This document shows, piece by piece, positions 54,894-63,790 of a stretch of DNA of 64,000 nt. A program made the position numbers and the translations under genes. Source of the DNA: a virus; IMG/VR virus record IMGVR_UViG_3300035670_000190, positions 1 to 64,000 of that record. The stretch is one strand, 5' to 3'. The notes beneath the pieces were generated by a model. That model saw only the letters and a program-made list of their open reading frames with translations, made no database searches and was not told where the DNA came from. Positions within the stretch are counted from its first letter, which is position 1. Every line of letters starts with the position of its first letter.

Positions 54894-56511
54894 ACATTAT
54901 CTTGGGAATCCCAATTTAAAGCGTGTGAACATGCCAATGCAGCTCACGGAAGATCAGATCCGTGAGTTCATTCGTTGCTCCAAAGACCCAATCCATTTTA
55001 TCGAAAACTACGTCAAGATCATTACGCTCGATAAAGGTTTTGTTCAAATCTCTTTGTATCCTTTTCAGCGTCAAGCGATTACTGACATTAACGAAAATCG
55101 ACGTGTGATAGTAAAAGCAGGTCGTCAGGTCGGTAAGACCACAATGGTTGTTGGATATATCCTCTGGTATATTCTTTTCAATGAAGATAAATTTGTAGCG
55201 ATCCTAGCCAACAAAGCTCCAACAGCTCGCGAAATTTTGAATCGTATTAAAATTGCTTATGAATCTCTGCCGATGTGGTTGCAGCAAGGTGTTCGTGTTT
55301 GGAACAAGGGTGACATTGAACTCGAAAATAACTGTCGTGTCATGGCAACATCAACTGCGTCAAGCGCCATCCGTGGTTATTCTATCTCGCTACTATATCT
55401 TGATGAGTTTGCATTCGTTCCGACGAATATTGCTGATGAATTTTTTACTTCTGTCTATCCTACGATTTCTTCAGGCACGCAGTCTAAGATTTTGATTTCA
55501 TCTACTCCAAACGGAATGAATCACTATTATCGAATGTGGACCGAAGCTGTTGAAGGACAAAATGGATTTAAACATATTGAAGCAAACTGGCGTCAGGTTC
55601 CAGGGCGCGATCAATCATGGGCAGATGATCAAAGACGCATTCTTGGAGAAGAAAAGTTTTCGCAAGAAATGGAATGCGAGTTCATGGGCTCGGCTGGAAC
55701 TTTGTTGTCAGCAGCTGCTCTCAAGTCTCTTGCATTCGTAACTCCTCTACATTCATCGGATATTGGTGTAAAAATTTATCAGCAGCCAACAGAAAATCGT
55801 AGCTACATTATAGTTTGTGATACTTCTCGCGGCAAAGGTTTAGATTACTCTGCTTTTACAGTAATCGATGTGACTTCAATCCCATATAAACTTGTGGCTA
55901 CTTATAAAGATAACAATGTGAGTCCTCAAGTGTACCCAGGAATTATTAAAAAAGTTGGCGAATACTATAACAATGCATTTGCTTTAATAGAAATTAATGA
56001 TAACGGTCAACAAGTTGTTGATACGTTGTTTGAAGACTATGATTATGAGAATATTCTTTCTACCATCGCAGCAAAGGGTAAAAAAGACAAAATTTCCCTT
56101 ACATGGGGATATGGAAATAAATCTCAACGAGGGATACGAACTACTAAATCCGTGAAACGACTTGGATGCTCCAATTTAAAACACCTCATTGAAAATCAAA
56201 AACTCATTATACAAGATTTTGATACTATAGCAGAGTTTTCTACCTTTATATCTAAAGGAAGTAGCTTTGAAGCAGAAGATGGCTCTCATGACGACTTAGT
56301 TATGTGTTTAGTGTTATTTGCTTGGACAACAAATCAAGCCTTTTTTGCCGATTTGACCAATACAAATATCAAGCAAAAACTCTACGAAGAGCAATTGAAA
56401 CAGATTGAAGATGAATCGTTGCCCAACTTTTTAGCTGGGCATGATGAGATAGACAACCCCAATAAGACGTTTATTTCTGATGGAGCTGTTTGGAATATAG
56501 TTGACAAGTGA
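54871..56511 (+). CDS. gp17: Terminase large subunit gp17
   Basis: A 546-residue protein (T4 gp17 is 610). ATPase domain: Q-motif region SLYPFQRQAI (61-70), Walker A KAGRQVGKTT (82-91), Walker B LLYLDEF with Asp178-Glu179, and coupling motif SSTPNG (210-215). Nuclease domain: Asp317 in YIIVCDTSRGKG, Glu374 in ALIEINDNGQ and the Asp474-Asp475 pair in GSHDDLVMCL fit the three acidic residues of RNase-H-type terminase nucleases. It translocates DNA into the prohead through gp20 and cuts at headful. The start at 54871 overlaps gp16 by 23 bases; a later ATG at 54931 is possible but would trim the N-terminal arm. Confidence 0.97.
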   Translation: MNLVARVKHYLGNPNLKRVNMPMQLTEDQIREFIRCSKDPIHFIENYVKIITLDKGFVQISLYPFQRQAITDINENRRVIVKAGRQVGKTTMVVGYILWYILFNEDKFVAILANKAPTAREILNRIKIAYESLPMWLQQGVRVWNKGDIELENNCRVMATSTASSAIRGYSISLLYLDEFAFVPTNIADEFFTSVYPTISSGTQSKILISSTPNGMNHYYRMWTEAVEGQNGFKHIEANWRQVPGRDQSWADDQRRILGEEKFSQEMECEFMGSAGTLLSAAALKSLAFVTPLHSSDIGVKIYQQPTENRSYIIVCDTSRGKGLDYSAFTVIDVTSIPYKLVATYKDNNVSPQVYPGIIKKVGEYYNNAFALIEINDNGQQVVDTLFEDYDYENILSTIAAKGKKDKISLTWGYGNKSQRGIRTTKSVKRLGCSNLKHLIENQKLIIQDFDTIAEFSTFISKGSSFEAEDGSHDDLVMCLVLFAWTTNQAFFADLTNTNIKQKLYEEQLKQIEDESLPNFLAGHDEIDNPNKTFISDGAVWNIVDK

Positions 56512-56524
56512 AAAATAGGATTTT

Positions 56525-56532
56525 ACTAAATA
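56525..56532 (+). promoter_or_regulatory. Probable late promoter (ACTAAATA) before gp18
   Basis: ACTAAATA in the 62-base gap between gp17 and gp18, 41 bases before the gp18 ATG. A TAGGAGC ribosome site lies between them. A separate promoter for the abundant sheath protein fits its expected high expression. Confidence 0.58.
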
Positions 56533-56573
56533 ATTCGTAGATTTCTTAAATCTCCATTTATAGGAGCAAAAAC

Positions 56574-58274
56574 ATGGCTTTTCAAGTATCACCAGGTGTG
56601 AATGTAACCGAAGTTGACGCAACTACAGTTGTTCCTGCCGTTTCCACTTCAACTGGAGCGATTGCAGGCGGATTCCAATGGGGTCCAGTAGATGTTCCAC
56701 GTCTCGTTTCTTCTGAAGACGAACTCGTAGAACTTTTTGGCAAACCTAATGCAGACACTTATCTAACTTTTTTCACTGCAGCAAACTTTTTGTCTTACAG
56801 CAACAGTTTGTTTGTATCTCGTGCAGCTGCAGCAACTCTAAATTCAGCAGTAACATTGAACGTTAGCTCCAGTGGTGCAAACGTTACAGTTAAAAACGAA
56901 GAAGATTATTTCAACAATCACTTCACTGCATCAAGTGCAGATTTTTATTTTGCTGCACGCTATCCAGGATCTTTGGGTAACTCGCTAAAAATAGCAGTTA
57001 TTGCTGATTCTAATACTGCAAGTTTCGACGCAGCTAACACAGGTGGATATCATATCTACTTTGATAAGGCTCCAGGCACCTCTGTGTGGGCAGAAGGAAA
57101 TGCAAATACTGCTGCTAATGATGAGATGCATATTGCTGTTGTTGACGAAGATGGCTCTATCTCAGGAACTGCAAATACAGTTCTAGAAAGATTCGCCAAC
57201 GTTTCAAAAGCAACAAATGCTAAGGATGAATCTGGTGTTAGCTTATATTACCGCGATGTAATTTATCGCAACTCTCGCTACGTCTATGCTATGGGTCAAA
57301 ATAACGCAACATGGGGTGTAGCAGCAAACTCAGATCACCTATTCGAAGGAAGCAATTTTACTATCTCCTTCACACAAGGTACTGATGGTTCTGTAGTAGA
57401 TGGTAATGTTCAAACTGCTTATGCTCAGTTCGCTTCATCTGATAACGTTGACATCAGCCTAGTGATGGCAGGTGGACATAGCCAAACAGTAGCAGCAAAT
57501 ACAATTACTCTAGCTGCTGGTCGTCGCGACTGCGTCGCGTTTGTATCACCAGCCCTAGCAAATGTTCAAGCTGCTGACCCTGTAACTGCAGTTGTCAACT
57601 ATCGTAACAATGCTCTTTCAAACGTATCCAGCTCCTTCGCAGTAATGGATAGCGGTTGGAAGTATCAATACGACAAATATAACGATCTATATCGTTGGAT
57701 TCCATGTAACGGTGACGTTGCTGGTCTCTGCGCTCGTACCGATGCTGATCGTGATCCATGGTTCTCACCAGCTGGATTCAATCGCGGTCAACTACGCAAT
57801 GTTGTAAAATTAGCTTTCAATCCAAATAAAGCACAACGCGATGAGTTGTATAAAGCAGGAATTAACCCAGTTGTTTCTTTCCCAGGAGAAGGTACTGTTC
57901 TCTTTGGTGATAAGACGCTATTGTCTAAACCATCTGCTTTTGATCGCATTAACGTTCGTCGTCTCTTTATTGTTCTCGAAAAAGCTATTGCGCGCGCCGC
58001 AAGAGCTCAATTGTTTGAGTTCAATGATGAGTTTACACGCGCTCAGTTCGTCAACCTAGTAGAGCCATTCCTACGACTCGTCCAAGGTCGTCGCGGTATC
58101 TATGACTTCCGTGTTGTTTGCGATGAAACAAACAATACACCAGAAGTTATTGACCGCAACGAATTCATCGGCGACATCTATATCAAACCAGCTAAAGCCA
58201 TCAACTATATTCAGTTGAACTTTGTTGCTGTAAGAACTGGTGTTTCCTTTGACGAAATCGTTGGACGCTTCTAA
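56574..58274 (+). CDS. gp18: Tail sheath protein gp18
   Basis: A 566-residue protein (T4 gp18 is 659). The N-terminus FQVSPGVNVTEVDATTVVPA and the following GAIAGGFQWGPVDVPRLVSS segment are typical of contractile sheath proteins. The C-terminal half carries the conserved sheath core: GRRDCVAFVSPALANV, KYNDLYRWIPCNGDVAGLCA, DPWFSPAGFNRGQLRNVVKL, GTVLFGDKTLLSKPSAFDRI and the final YIQLNFVAVRTGVSFDEIVG. Shortening relative to T4 falls in the outer, variable domain (about residues 90-330). It polymerises around the gp19 tube and contracts at infection. It has its own late promoter and a strong AGGAG site. Confidence 0.96.
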   Translation: MAFQVSPGVNVTEVDATTVVPAVSTSTGAIAGGFQWGPVDVPRLVSSEDELVELFGKPNADTYLTFFTAANFLSYSNSLFVSRAAAATLNSAVTLNVSSSGANVTVKNEEDYFNNHFTASSADFYFAARYPGSLGNSLKIAVIADSNTASFDAANTGGYHIYFDKAPGTSVWAEGNANTAANDEMHIAVVDEDGSISGTANTVLERFANVSKATNAKDESGVSLYYRDVIYRNSRYVYAMGQNNATWGVAANSDHLFEGSNFTISFTQGTDGSVVDGNVQTAYAQFASSDNVDISLVMAGGHSQTVAANTITLAAGRRDCVAFVSPALANVQAADPVTAVVNYRNNALSNVSSSFAVMDSGWKYQYDKYNDLYRWIPCNGDVAGLCARTDADRDPWFSPAGFNRGQLRNVVKLAFNPNKAQRDELYKAGINPVVSFPGEGTVLFGDKTLLSKPSAFDRINVRRLFIVLEKAIARAARAQLFEFNDEFTRAQFVNLVEPFLRLVQGRRGIYDFRVVCDETNNTPEVIDRNEFIGDIYIKPAKAINYIQLNFVAVRTGVSFDEIVGRF

Positions 58275-58280
58275 TAAATA
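58273..58280 (+). promoter_or_regulatory. Probable late promoter (AATAAATA) before gp19
   Basis: AATAAATA begins at the last bases of gp18, 23 bases before the gp19 ATG. A strong CAGGAGAAA ribosome site follows. It would allow separate high expression of the tube protein. Confidence 0.52.
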
Positions 58281-58303
58281 GATAAAGTCAGGAGAAACAC
58301 ACA

Positions 58304-58873
58304 ATGGCTTTTAACGTAAATCAATTTCGTACACAGCTCCAAGGTGACGGTGCGCGTCCTAATCTGTTTGAAGTAAGTTTGAACTTTCCTTCTTACGTCA
58401 CAAACAGATTGACAGCAAGTGTAAAGTCCTCATTCATGGTGAAGACTGCTCAATTGCCAGGATCAACAGTAGGTATCGTTCCAGTTCAATACTTCGGTCG
58501 CGAAGTAAAAGTTGCTGGAAATCGTACCTTTGCTGATTGGACAGTAAGCATTCTAAACGATGAAGACTTTATCATTCGCAACGCCATGGATGCTTGGGTT
58601 CGTGGAATCAATGACAACGAAACAAACCTTCGCTCAGCACTTACAACGCAAGAATATTCCGTTGATGCGCTTGTGAAGCAATATTCAAAAGATGGTAACA
58701 TCATCAAAGAATACAAGTTCGTTGGAATGTTCCCAACCGATGTTGCTCCAATCGATCTAGACTGGGGTTCAAACGACACAATCGAAGAATACTCAGTGAC
58801 ATTCAGCTATCAGTACTGGGTCGAAGGAACAGCTCGTTCACCAATTCCTTCTTCACTCGGTCCTTTGGGCTAA
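58304..58873 (+). CDS. gp19: Tail tube protein gp19
   Basis: A 189-residue protein (T4 gp19 is 163). Features match T4-type tube proteins: the N-terminal FRTQLQGDGARPNLFEVSLN, FMVKTAQLPGSTVGIVPVQY, the FGREVKVAGNRTFADWTVSI strand pair, DFIIRNAMDAWVRGINDNET, and the C-terminal GMFPTDVAPIDLDWGSNDTI followed by EYSVTFSYQYW. Hexameric rings of this protein stack to form the DNA conduit inside the gp18 sheath. The gene is followed nine bases later by a strong terminator, ending the tail transcript. Confidence 0.96.
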   Translation: MAFNVNQFRTQLQGDGARPNLFEVSLNFPSYVTNRLTASVKSSFMVKTAQLPGSTVGIVPVQYFGREVKVAGNRTFADWTVSILNDEDFIIRNAMDAWVRGINDNETNLRSALTTQEYSVDALVKQYSKDGNIIKEYKFVGMFPTDVAPIDLDWGSNDTIEEYSVTFSYQYWVEGTARSPIPSSLGPLG

Positions 58874-58881
58874 TTTGATGC

Positions 58882-58908
58882 GGGGGAGGAAAATCCTCCC
58901 CCTTCTTT
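58882..58908 (+). terminator. Rho-independent terminator after gp19
   Basis: A perfect 9-bp inverted repeat (GGGGGAGGA, loop AAA, TCCTCCCCC) is followed by TTCTTT. It separates the tail tube gene from the portal gene. It is the only strong intergenic terminator I found in the window. Confidence 0.93.
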
Positions 58909-58923
58909 ATGATGGAGTAATGC

Positions 58924-60546
58924 ATGGCAATAAATCTATTCGGATTTGAATTAGTCAGAAAAAAAACTTCTGATCAAGTTCAACCTCAAATCTCAGCGCC
59001 CATTTCAGATGATGGTGCTATCAGTGTTACATCAGGTGGATACTTTGGGACATATTTAGATCTTGAAGCTAGTTTTAAAACTGAGGCTGATTTAGTAACT
59101 AGATATCGTGAGATGTCTATGCAACCTGAGCTAGAATCTGCAGTTGATGACATTGTTAATGAGTCCATTGTTCATGACGTTTCAGGTAAATCAGTGTCTA
59201 TCATAGTAGATGATTTAGAACAACCAGATAATATTAAAGATATGATTCGCGAAGAATTCGCCAATGTTCTTCGCTTGCTAGATTTTTCTAATTCTGGAAA
59301 TGATATTTTTCGTAACTGGTATATTGATGGTAGATTATTCTATCAAGTTTTACTTGATGAAAAACAACCACGTCTAGGGATTCAAGAATTAGTTTATATT
59401 GATCCGCGTAAAATCAAAAAAGTTAGAAATCTAATTAAGAAAAAAGATCAAAGAACGGGTGTAGAAGTTATTGCGGGCATTCAAGAATTTTACGTTTATA
59501 ATGATAAAATCAACACTCAAGGTCAAAATTTAGTTTCATCAGTCGGTGACGCCTCAGTTAAAATTGCGCCAGATGCTATTGTAAACATTAATTCTGGTCT
59601 TTCTGACGCCAAAAGAAGTATTGTTTTGGGCTATTTACATAAAGCAATCAAACCACTCAATCAATTAAGAATGGTTGAAGATGCTGTGGTAATTTATCGC
59701 CTTTCTCGTGCTCCAGAACGTCGTGTGTTCTACATTGACGTTGGTAATATGCCAAAAATTAAAGCAGAACAATATCTCCGCGATATCATGACTAAATTCC
59801 GCAACAAAGTTGTTTATGACTCTGCTACAGGCGAAGTCAAAGACGATCGTAAGTTTATGTCAATGATGGAAGATTTCTGGATTCCTCGTCGTGGCGAAGG
59901 TAAATCAACTGAAATTACAACTTTGCCACCAGGGCAACAACTTGGTGAAATGGGCGATGTAAAATACTTTGAAGAAAAGTTATATAAGTCTTTAAATGTG
60001 CCTGTTTCAAGACTACTGCCGCAGCAAGGATTTAGTCTAGGTAGAACAGCAGAAATTACACGAGATGAATTAAAATTCAGTAAATTCGTTGAACGTTTAA
60101 GATCTAAATTTAGCACTCTATTCGACGAATTGATGCAAAGACAACTAGCCCTAAAGGGTGTTTGCTCAATCGACGAATGGAAAGAAATGAAAGAATATAT
60201 TCATTATGATTTCCTCAAGGATAACAATTTTACTGAATTGAAGGAAGCTGAGTTGATGGCGACCAGATTACAACTTATGAATCAAATCGATCCATATGTT
60301 GGAACATACTTTTCTAAAGCATGGGTCAAAAAACACGTTCTTCAATTTGATGAAGAAGGTATTGAGCGTATGGAAACTGAGATAGCTGAAGAAATGAGCG
60401 GAGAAGAATCTGTAGAAAATGCTCCAACCGCAAATCTTACAGCATCTAATATTACCGCTCCATCAAGTCAAGCAAATATGCAACAGAAAAATGCACAAAT
60501 TAGCAATAATGATGTGAATGACGCATTTAATACAGAATTAAACTAA
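58924..60546 (+). CDS. gp20: Portal protein gp20
   Basis: A 540-residue protein (T4 gp20 is 524). Family markers include REMSMQPELESAVDDIVNES near residue 60, FRNWYIDGRLFYQVLLDEKQ, ELVYIDPRKIKKVRN, the core LRMVEDAVVIYRLSRAPERR followed by VFYIDVGNMPKIKAEQYLRD, DRKFMSMMEDFWIPRRGEGK, and the STEITTLPPGQQLGEMGDV region that is commonly used to type T4-like cyanomyophages. Twelve copies form the head vertex through which gp17 packages DNA, and nucleate prohead assembly. The tail is Ala/Asn/Gln-rich and probably flexible. It starts 16 bases after the terminator with a GGAGTAATG site. Confidence 0.97.
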   Translation: MAINLFGFELVRKKTSDQVQPQISAPISDDGAISVTSGGYFGTYLDLEASFKTEADLVTRYREMSMQPELESAVDDIVNESIVHDVSGKSVSIIVDDLEQPDNIKDMIREEFANVLRLLDFSNSGNDIFRNWYIDGRLFYQVLLDEKQPRLGIQELVYIDPRKIKKVRNLIKKKDQRTGVEVIAGIQEFYVYNDKINTQGQNLVSSVGDASVKIAPDAIVNINSGLSDAKRSIVLGYLHKAIKPLNQLRMVEDAVVIYRLSRAPERRVFYIDVGNMPKIKAEQYLRDIMTKFRNKVVYDSATGEVKDDRKFMSMMEDFWIPRRGEGKSTEITTLPPGQQLGEMGDVKYFEEKLYKSLNVPVSRLLPQQGFSLGRTAEITRDELKFSKFVERLRSKFSTLFDELMQRQLALKGVCSIDEWKEMKEYIHYDFLKDNNFTELKEAELMATRLQLMNQIDPYVGTYFSKAWVKKHVLQFDEEGIERMETEIAEEMSGEESVENAPTANLTASNITAPSSQANMQQKNAQISNNDVNDAFNTELN

Positions 60547-60549
60547 ATA
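60542..60549 (+). promoter_or_regulatory. Probable late promoter (ACTAAATA) before gp67
   Basis: ACTAAATA spans the gp20 stop, 16 bases before the ATG at 60566, with a TTGGAGAAA ribosome site between. The short leader means transcription would begin close to the ribosome site. Confidence 0.52.
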
Positions 60550-60565
60550 ATAATTGGAGAAATTT

Positions 60566-60757
60566 ATGGACAGTGTAAAGATTGTAGATGCTGCTATAGC
60601 AGGTGATAAAGAAAGTTTTATGGCTGCTTTTAATTCAGCTATAGCAGATAAGGTGGGTGATGCTCTAGAAGTTAAAAAAGTTGAAGTCGCATCATCATTA
60701 ATAACAGCACCAGAAACAGAAGTAGAAATAGATGAACCTACAAATGTTGAGACATAA
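60566..60757 (+). CDS. gp67: Prohead core protein, gp67-like
   Basis: A 63-residue protein; ATG at 60566 chosen because TTGGAG lies just upstream, while the in-frame TTG at 60554 overlaps that site. It contains AIADKVGDALEVKKVEVASS and an acidic C-terminus. T4 gp67 is about 80 residues, lies directly after gene 20, and is a prohead core component cut by gp21. Size, position and the VGDALEVKKVEVA segment, which I associate with cyanophage gp67 homologues, support the name. Direct similarity to T4 cannot be measured here. Confidence 0.7.
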   Translation: MDSVKIVDAAIAGDKESFMAAFNSAIADKVGDALEVKKVEVASSLITAPETEVEIDEPTNVET

Positions 60758-60773
60758 ATTGAAGGAAGCGTCG

Positions 60774-61556
60774 ATGGAGAATCAACCGACTCAAATGAAG
60801 TCGTTAACGAAGTCGAAGCCTCCAGTGCAAGCTAAGGATCTTAACGCTCCTAAAATTGCAATGTTAGCTAGAGCTGGTCTTTTAAAAACCAGCGAATTAC
60901 CTATGCTTCGCATTGCAATGGCACGACATAAAAAAGTGGGTGATATTGCTCGTTTATCTAAACCACATCGTGATATTATTCAAAAATATCAAGATGCAAT
61001 GTCAGGTGCTGCTTTACAATCAACACAATCTTTGATGGCTCTTCGTAAAAATTTAATGAATAATAGTTACGATATTTTAGATGGAGAACAAATTTCAGAA
61101 TCTATTTTAAAAAATGAAGTTAATCCTCCACCTATGCTTGTTCTTAAAAGAAAAGGCATTAGAATTTTTCCAGATGGTCGTCGCGTAGCATTGTATACAA
61201 ACGATAAAATGGGATTAGTCTTCACAATCCCATATCAAGGTTCCGGAACTTCAACAGAAGTAATCCCTGGTGTGCAATCAGAAGAAACAGAAAACGATAT
61301 TATGGAAAGCCTGGAACAAGTTTCTGCCTACGCGCAACAAGAATCACCAAAAGCTGCAGCAAAACATATGAAGTTTGCTGATGGTTCTAAGCTCAAAGTC
61401 AGTCATGGTGCAGCAAAAGCCATTCATATGGTTCATGGTGCATTGAATGATAAAAACAAAAAGAAATTTGCTGATATGCTTACTCATCCAAAAGGATTTG
61501 AGAAAGCAGCGCACTTTGCTCTAAGCAGAGTTAAGTTTACTATTGGTGACGAATGA
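60774..61556 (+). CDS. Head-module protein of unknown function between gp67 and gp21
   Basis: A 260-residue protein. The start at 60774 has AAGGAAG five bases upstream; an earlier in-frame ATG at 60732 lies inside gp67. The N-terminal third is basic and helical (NAPKIAMLARAGLLKTSELP, then LRIAMARHKKVGDIARLSKP). The centre contains LKRKGIRIFPDGRRVALYTN, which looks like a small beta hairpin. The C-terminal part (KAAAKHMKFADGSKLKVSHG, then AAHFALSRVKF) is helical and basic. I have seen such proteins in this position in cyanophages but know no assigned role. A prohead core or scaffold-associated role is likely from context. It overlaps the next gene by four bases. Confidence 0.65.
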   Translation: MENQPTQMKSLTKSKPPVQAKDLNAPKIAMLARAGLLKTSELPMLRIAMARHKKVGDIARLSKPHRDIIQKYQDAMSGAALQSTQSLMALRKNLMNNSYDILDGEQISESILKNEVNPPPMLVLKRKGIRIFPDGRRVALYTNDKMGLVFTIPYQGSGTSTEVIPGVQSEETENDIMESLEQVSAYAQQESPKAAAKHMKFADGSKLKVSHGAAKAIHMVHGALNDKNKKKFADMLTHPKGFEKAAHFALSRVKFTIGDE

Positions 61557-61870
61557 GTTTAATTTCGCAAATAGTCAGAGAAATTATTGCGGAAGCGCGC
61601 AAACCGAATAGAAATATTCAAAAAATGGGGCGTGCGAAAATTATTCGCATTCGTATTCGTGGTGGAAAAATCCAACGCAGAAAAAAACTTTCTGCTGTAA
61701 AGGGCTATACGATTCGTGGTGGAAAGATGATTCGTATAGGACCACGTGAAAGATTAAAGAGAAAACTAGGTGCTCGTAGAGCTAAAATTAAAAGAAGGGC
61801 AAAACTCGCAAGAGCTTTGATTCGTAGAAAGAGAACAATGCGCCGAAGAAAGGCATTGGGGTTAAAATAG
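61553..61870 (+). CDS. Very basic small head protein (possible gp68-like core protein)
   Basis: A 105-residue protein with 25 Arg and 16 Lys by count (39 percent). The first 15 residues are a hydrophobic/acidic helix (SLISQIVREIIAEA). The rest is repeated basic segments (RGGKIQRRKK, IRGGKMIRIGPRERLKRKLG, ending RKRTMRRRKAL). IAE followed by Ala at residues 12-15 fits the gp21 protease rule (Leu/Ile-x-Glu, then Ala/Gly). In T4 the gene before 21 is 68, a prohead core protein, so this is a positional candidate for gp68. Alternatively it may bind DNA or the acidic scaffold gp22. Start and stop are coupled to both neighbours. Confidence 0.62.
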   Translation: MSLISQIVREIIAEARKPNRNIQKMGRAKIIRIRIRGGKIQRRKKLSAVKGYTIRGGKMIRIGPRERLKRKLGARRAKIKRRAKLARALIRRKRTMRRRKALGLK

Positions 61871-62515
61871 ATGAAACTTATTACCGAAACAATCGAAGAA
61901 GTAAAAATGATCACCGAAGAAAAGAATGGTGTCAAGTCCCTTTACATTCAAGGACCATTTCTTGTTGCTGAGATGAAAAATCGCAACGGTCGTATGTATA
62001 AAACAGAAACTTTAAAAAAAGAAGTTGACCGTTATAACGAGGAATATGTTCAAAAAAAACGCGCATTCGGCGAATTGGGTCATCCAGACTCACCATCTAT
62101 AAATCTAGATCGCGTTTCTCATCTTATCACTTCATTGAAGCAAGAAGGCAATCAATGGATTGGTAAAGCAAAAATTCTTGAAACACCAATGGGTAAAATC
62201 GCTAAGTCTCTAATGGAAGGCGGTGCTACTCTTGGCGTCTCTTCACGTGGCATGGGATCCTTAAAGGAAGTCAACGGTGTCAACGTGGTTCAAGATGACT
62301 ATTATCTAGCCACAGCGGCAGATATCGTTGCAGATCCATCTGCTCCAGGTGCCTTTGTTCAAGGCATTATGGAAGGTAAGGAATGGGTTTGGGACAATGG
62401 TAAGGTCAAGGAAGTAAATATCAATGAGTACTATAATCAAATCAAAACTGCTAAACAAAAGCAAATTGACGAAATTTCACTCAAGATATTCGAAAATTTC
62501 TTGTCAAAACTTTAA
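61871..62515 (+). CDS. gp21: Prohead protease gp21
   Basis: A 214-residue protein (T4 gp21 is 212). The serine-protease fold of prohead proteases is visible: YIQGPFLVAEMKNRNGRMYK at the N-terminus, His in AFGELGHPDSPSINLDRVSH (about residue 71), and Ser in ATLGVSSRGMGSLKEVNGV (about 124-125), followed by LATAADIVADPSAPGAFVQG, which holds the third conserved region. It assembles inside the prohead with the core, then cuts gp22, gp67, gp68 and the gp23 N-terminus after Glu. Its ATG directly follows the preceding stop. A perfect late promoter follows its stop. Confidence 0.95.
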   Translation: MKLITETIEEVKMITEEKNGVKSLYIQGPFLVAEMKNRNGRMYKTETLKKEVDRYNEEYVQKKRAFGELGHPDSPSINLDRVSHLITSLKQEGNQWIGKAKILETPMGKIAKSLMEGGATLGVSSRGMGSLKEVNGVNVVQDDYYLATAADIVADPSAPGAFVQGIMEGKEWVWDNGKVKEVNINEYYNQIKTAKQKQIDEISLKIFENFLSKL

Positions 62516-62519
62516 ATTT

Positions 62520-62527
62520 TATAAATA
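62520..62527 (+). promoter_or_regulatory. T4-type late promoter (TATAAATA) before gp22
   Basis: A perfect TATAAATA octamer, 27 bases before the gp22 ATG with a CAGGAG ribosome site between. It probably drives gp22 and the major capsid gene together. Confidence 0.72.
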
Positions 62528-62554
62528 ATATTAACCTCTTCAGGAGTTTTACAA

Positions 62555-63790
62555 ATGAGCAAGACATTATCAGAATCTGCTGCTGAAATTCTAAAAGCCT
62601 CAATGAACGCAGGCAAGGAACCAGCGCAAGTTATGGCTGCTGACATGCAAGATCTCGGCGGTCAAACACCAACAGAACTACCATCAGCCATTGGTGCTGC
62701 TGCTTCTGCTAACATGAAGCCAGCTGCAAAACCAGGAATGGAAGGTGTTCCAGCTGAGGGCATGAAAAAAGCTCCAGAAAAAGCCAAGAAAGTAGGCGAT
62801 GAGGAAGAAAACCTCAAGAAGAATCCTATGGATGCTGGCGCAGTCAAAGCCGAAGAAACAGAAGTTGAAGGCGAAGTTGTAGCCGAAGAGTCTGAAGAAG
62901 AAACATCAGAAGTCGTTGCTGAAGAAGAGCAAGAAGAAATTGTTGCTGAATCAAAAGACGAAGATGAAGAAGACGAAGACGAAGACGAAGAAGACGAAGA
63001 AGACGAAGACGAAAAGAAAAAAGCCATGATGAAAGAAATGGTTAAGAAGCACAAGGGTTCCATGAAGGAAGACGTTGATGCTCTTTTTAATGGCGAATCT
63101 CTCTCTGAAGACTTCCGCGTCAAAGCAACATTGATTTTCGAAACAGCTGTTCAATCTCGCGTCGAAAAGATTGTTGAAGATGTACTAGCTGAAAACGATC
63201 AAGTTCTTTCAGAAGCTATCGACCAAATCAAATTAGAACTATCTGAGCAAGTTGATGACTATCTCAACTACGTTGTTGAGCAATGGATGGAAGAAAACCA
63301 AGTTGCTATCGAAACAGGTCTCCGTGCCGAGCTCGTTGGTGACTTCATCAATGGTCTAAAGAATTTGTTCGCAGAACACTACATTGAAATCCCAGAAGAA
63401 AAAGTTGACGTTGCAGAAGAACTTGCACTTGAAGTTGCTTCAATGCAAGAAACTGTAGCAGAGAAAGAAGCAGCAATTGCCGCTCTTACTGAAGAAGTCA
63501 ATGTAGTCAAGAAAGAAAAACTAGTTCGCCTAGCATGTGAAGGTCTAACCGAAGTACAGGCTGGCAAAATGAAATCGCTCGCAGAGAGCGTGGAGTTCAC
63601 CACAGAGGGTGAGTTTAATGATAAGCTCGCAATTATCCGCGAGAACTACTTCCCAACAAAAACAAACGTGAAAAGTGAAGTAAAGGCTATTCAAGAAACA
63701 GCTGTTGAAGAGCCAGAAGAAGTAGCAGAAGTACACGGTATTATGGCACATTATGTAAAAGCTCTATCAAAAACGGCTCCAAAAGCCTAA
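62555..63790 (+). CDS. gp22: Prohead scaffold protein gp22
   Basis: A 411-residue protein, longer than T4 gp22 (269). The N-terminal 120 residues are Ala/Pro/Lys/Glu-rich and disordered-looking. An acidic tract at residues about 132-153 (nt 62957-63014) is almost entirely Asp and Glu. From about residue 165 on it becomes a conventional scaffold with long helices: MVKKHKGSMKEDVDALFNGE, SEDFRVKATLIFETAVQSRV, and coiled-coil segments up to YFPTKTNVKSEV, which resembles the C-terminal part of T4-type scaffolds. It forms the prohead core and is degraded by gp21. The extra length lies in the N-terminal acidic part. Confidence 0.93.
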   Translation: MSKTLSESAAEILKASMNAGKEPAQVMAADMQDLGGQTPTELPSAIGAAASANMKPAAKPGMEGVPAEGMKKAPEKAKKVGDEEENLKKNPMDAGAVKAEETEVEGEVVAEESEEETSEVVAEEEQEEIVAESKDEDEEDEDEDEEDEEDEDEKKKAMMKEMVKKHKGSMKEDVDALFNGESLSEDFRVKATLIFETAVQSRVEKIVEDVLAENDQVLSEAIDQIKLELSEQVDDYLNYVVEQWMEENQVAIETGLRAELVGDFINGLKNLFAEHYIEIPEEKVDVAEELALEVASMQETVAEKEAAIAALTEEVNVVKKEKLVRLACEGLTEVQAGKMKSLAESVEFTTEGEFNDKLAIIRENYFPTKTNVKSEVKAIQETAVEEPEEVAEVHGIMAHYVKALSKTAPKA

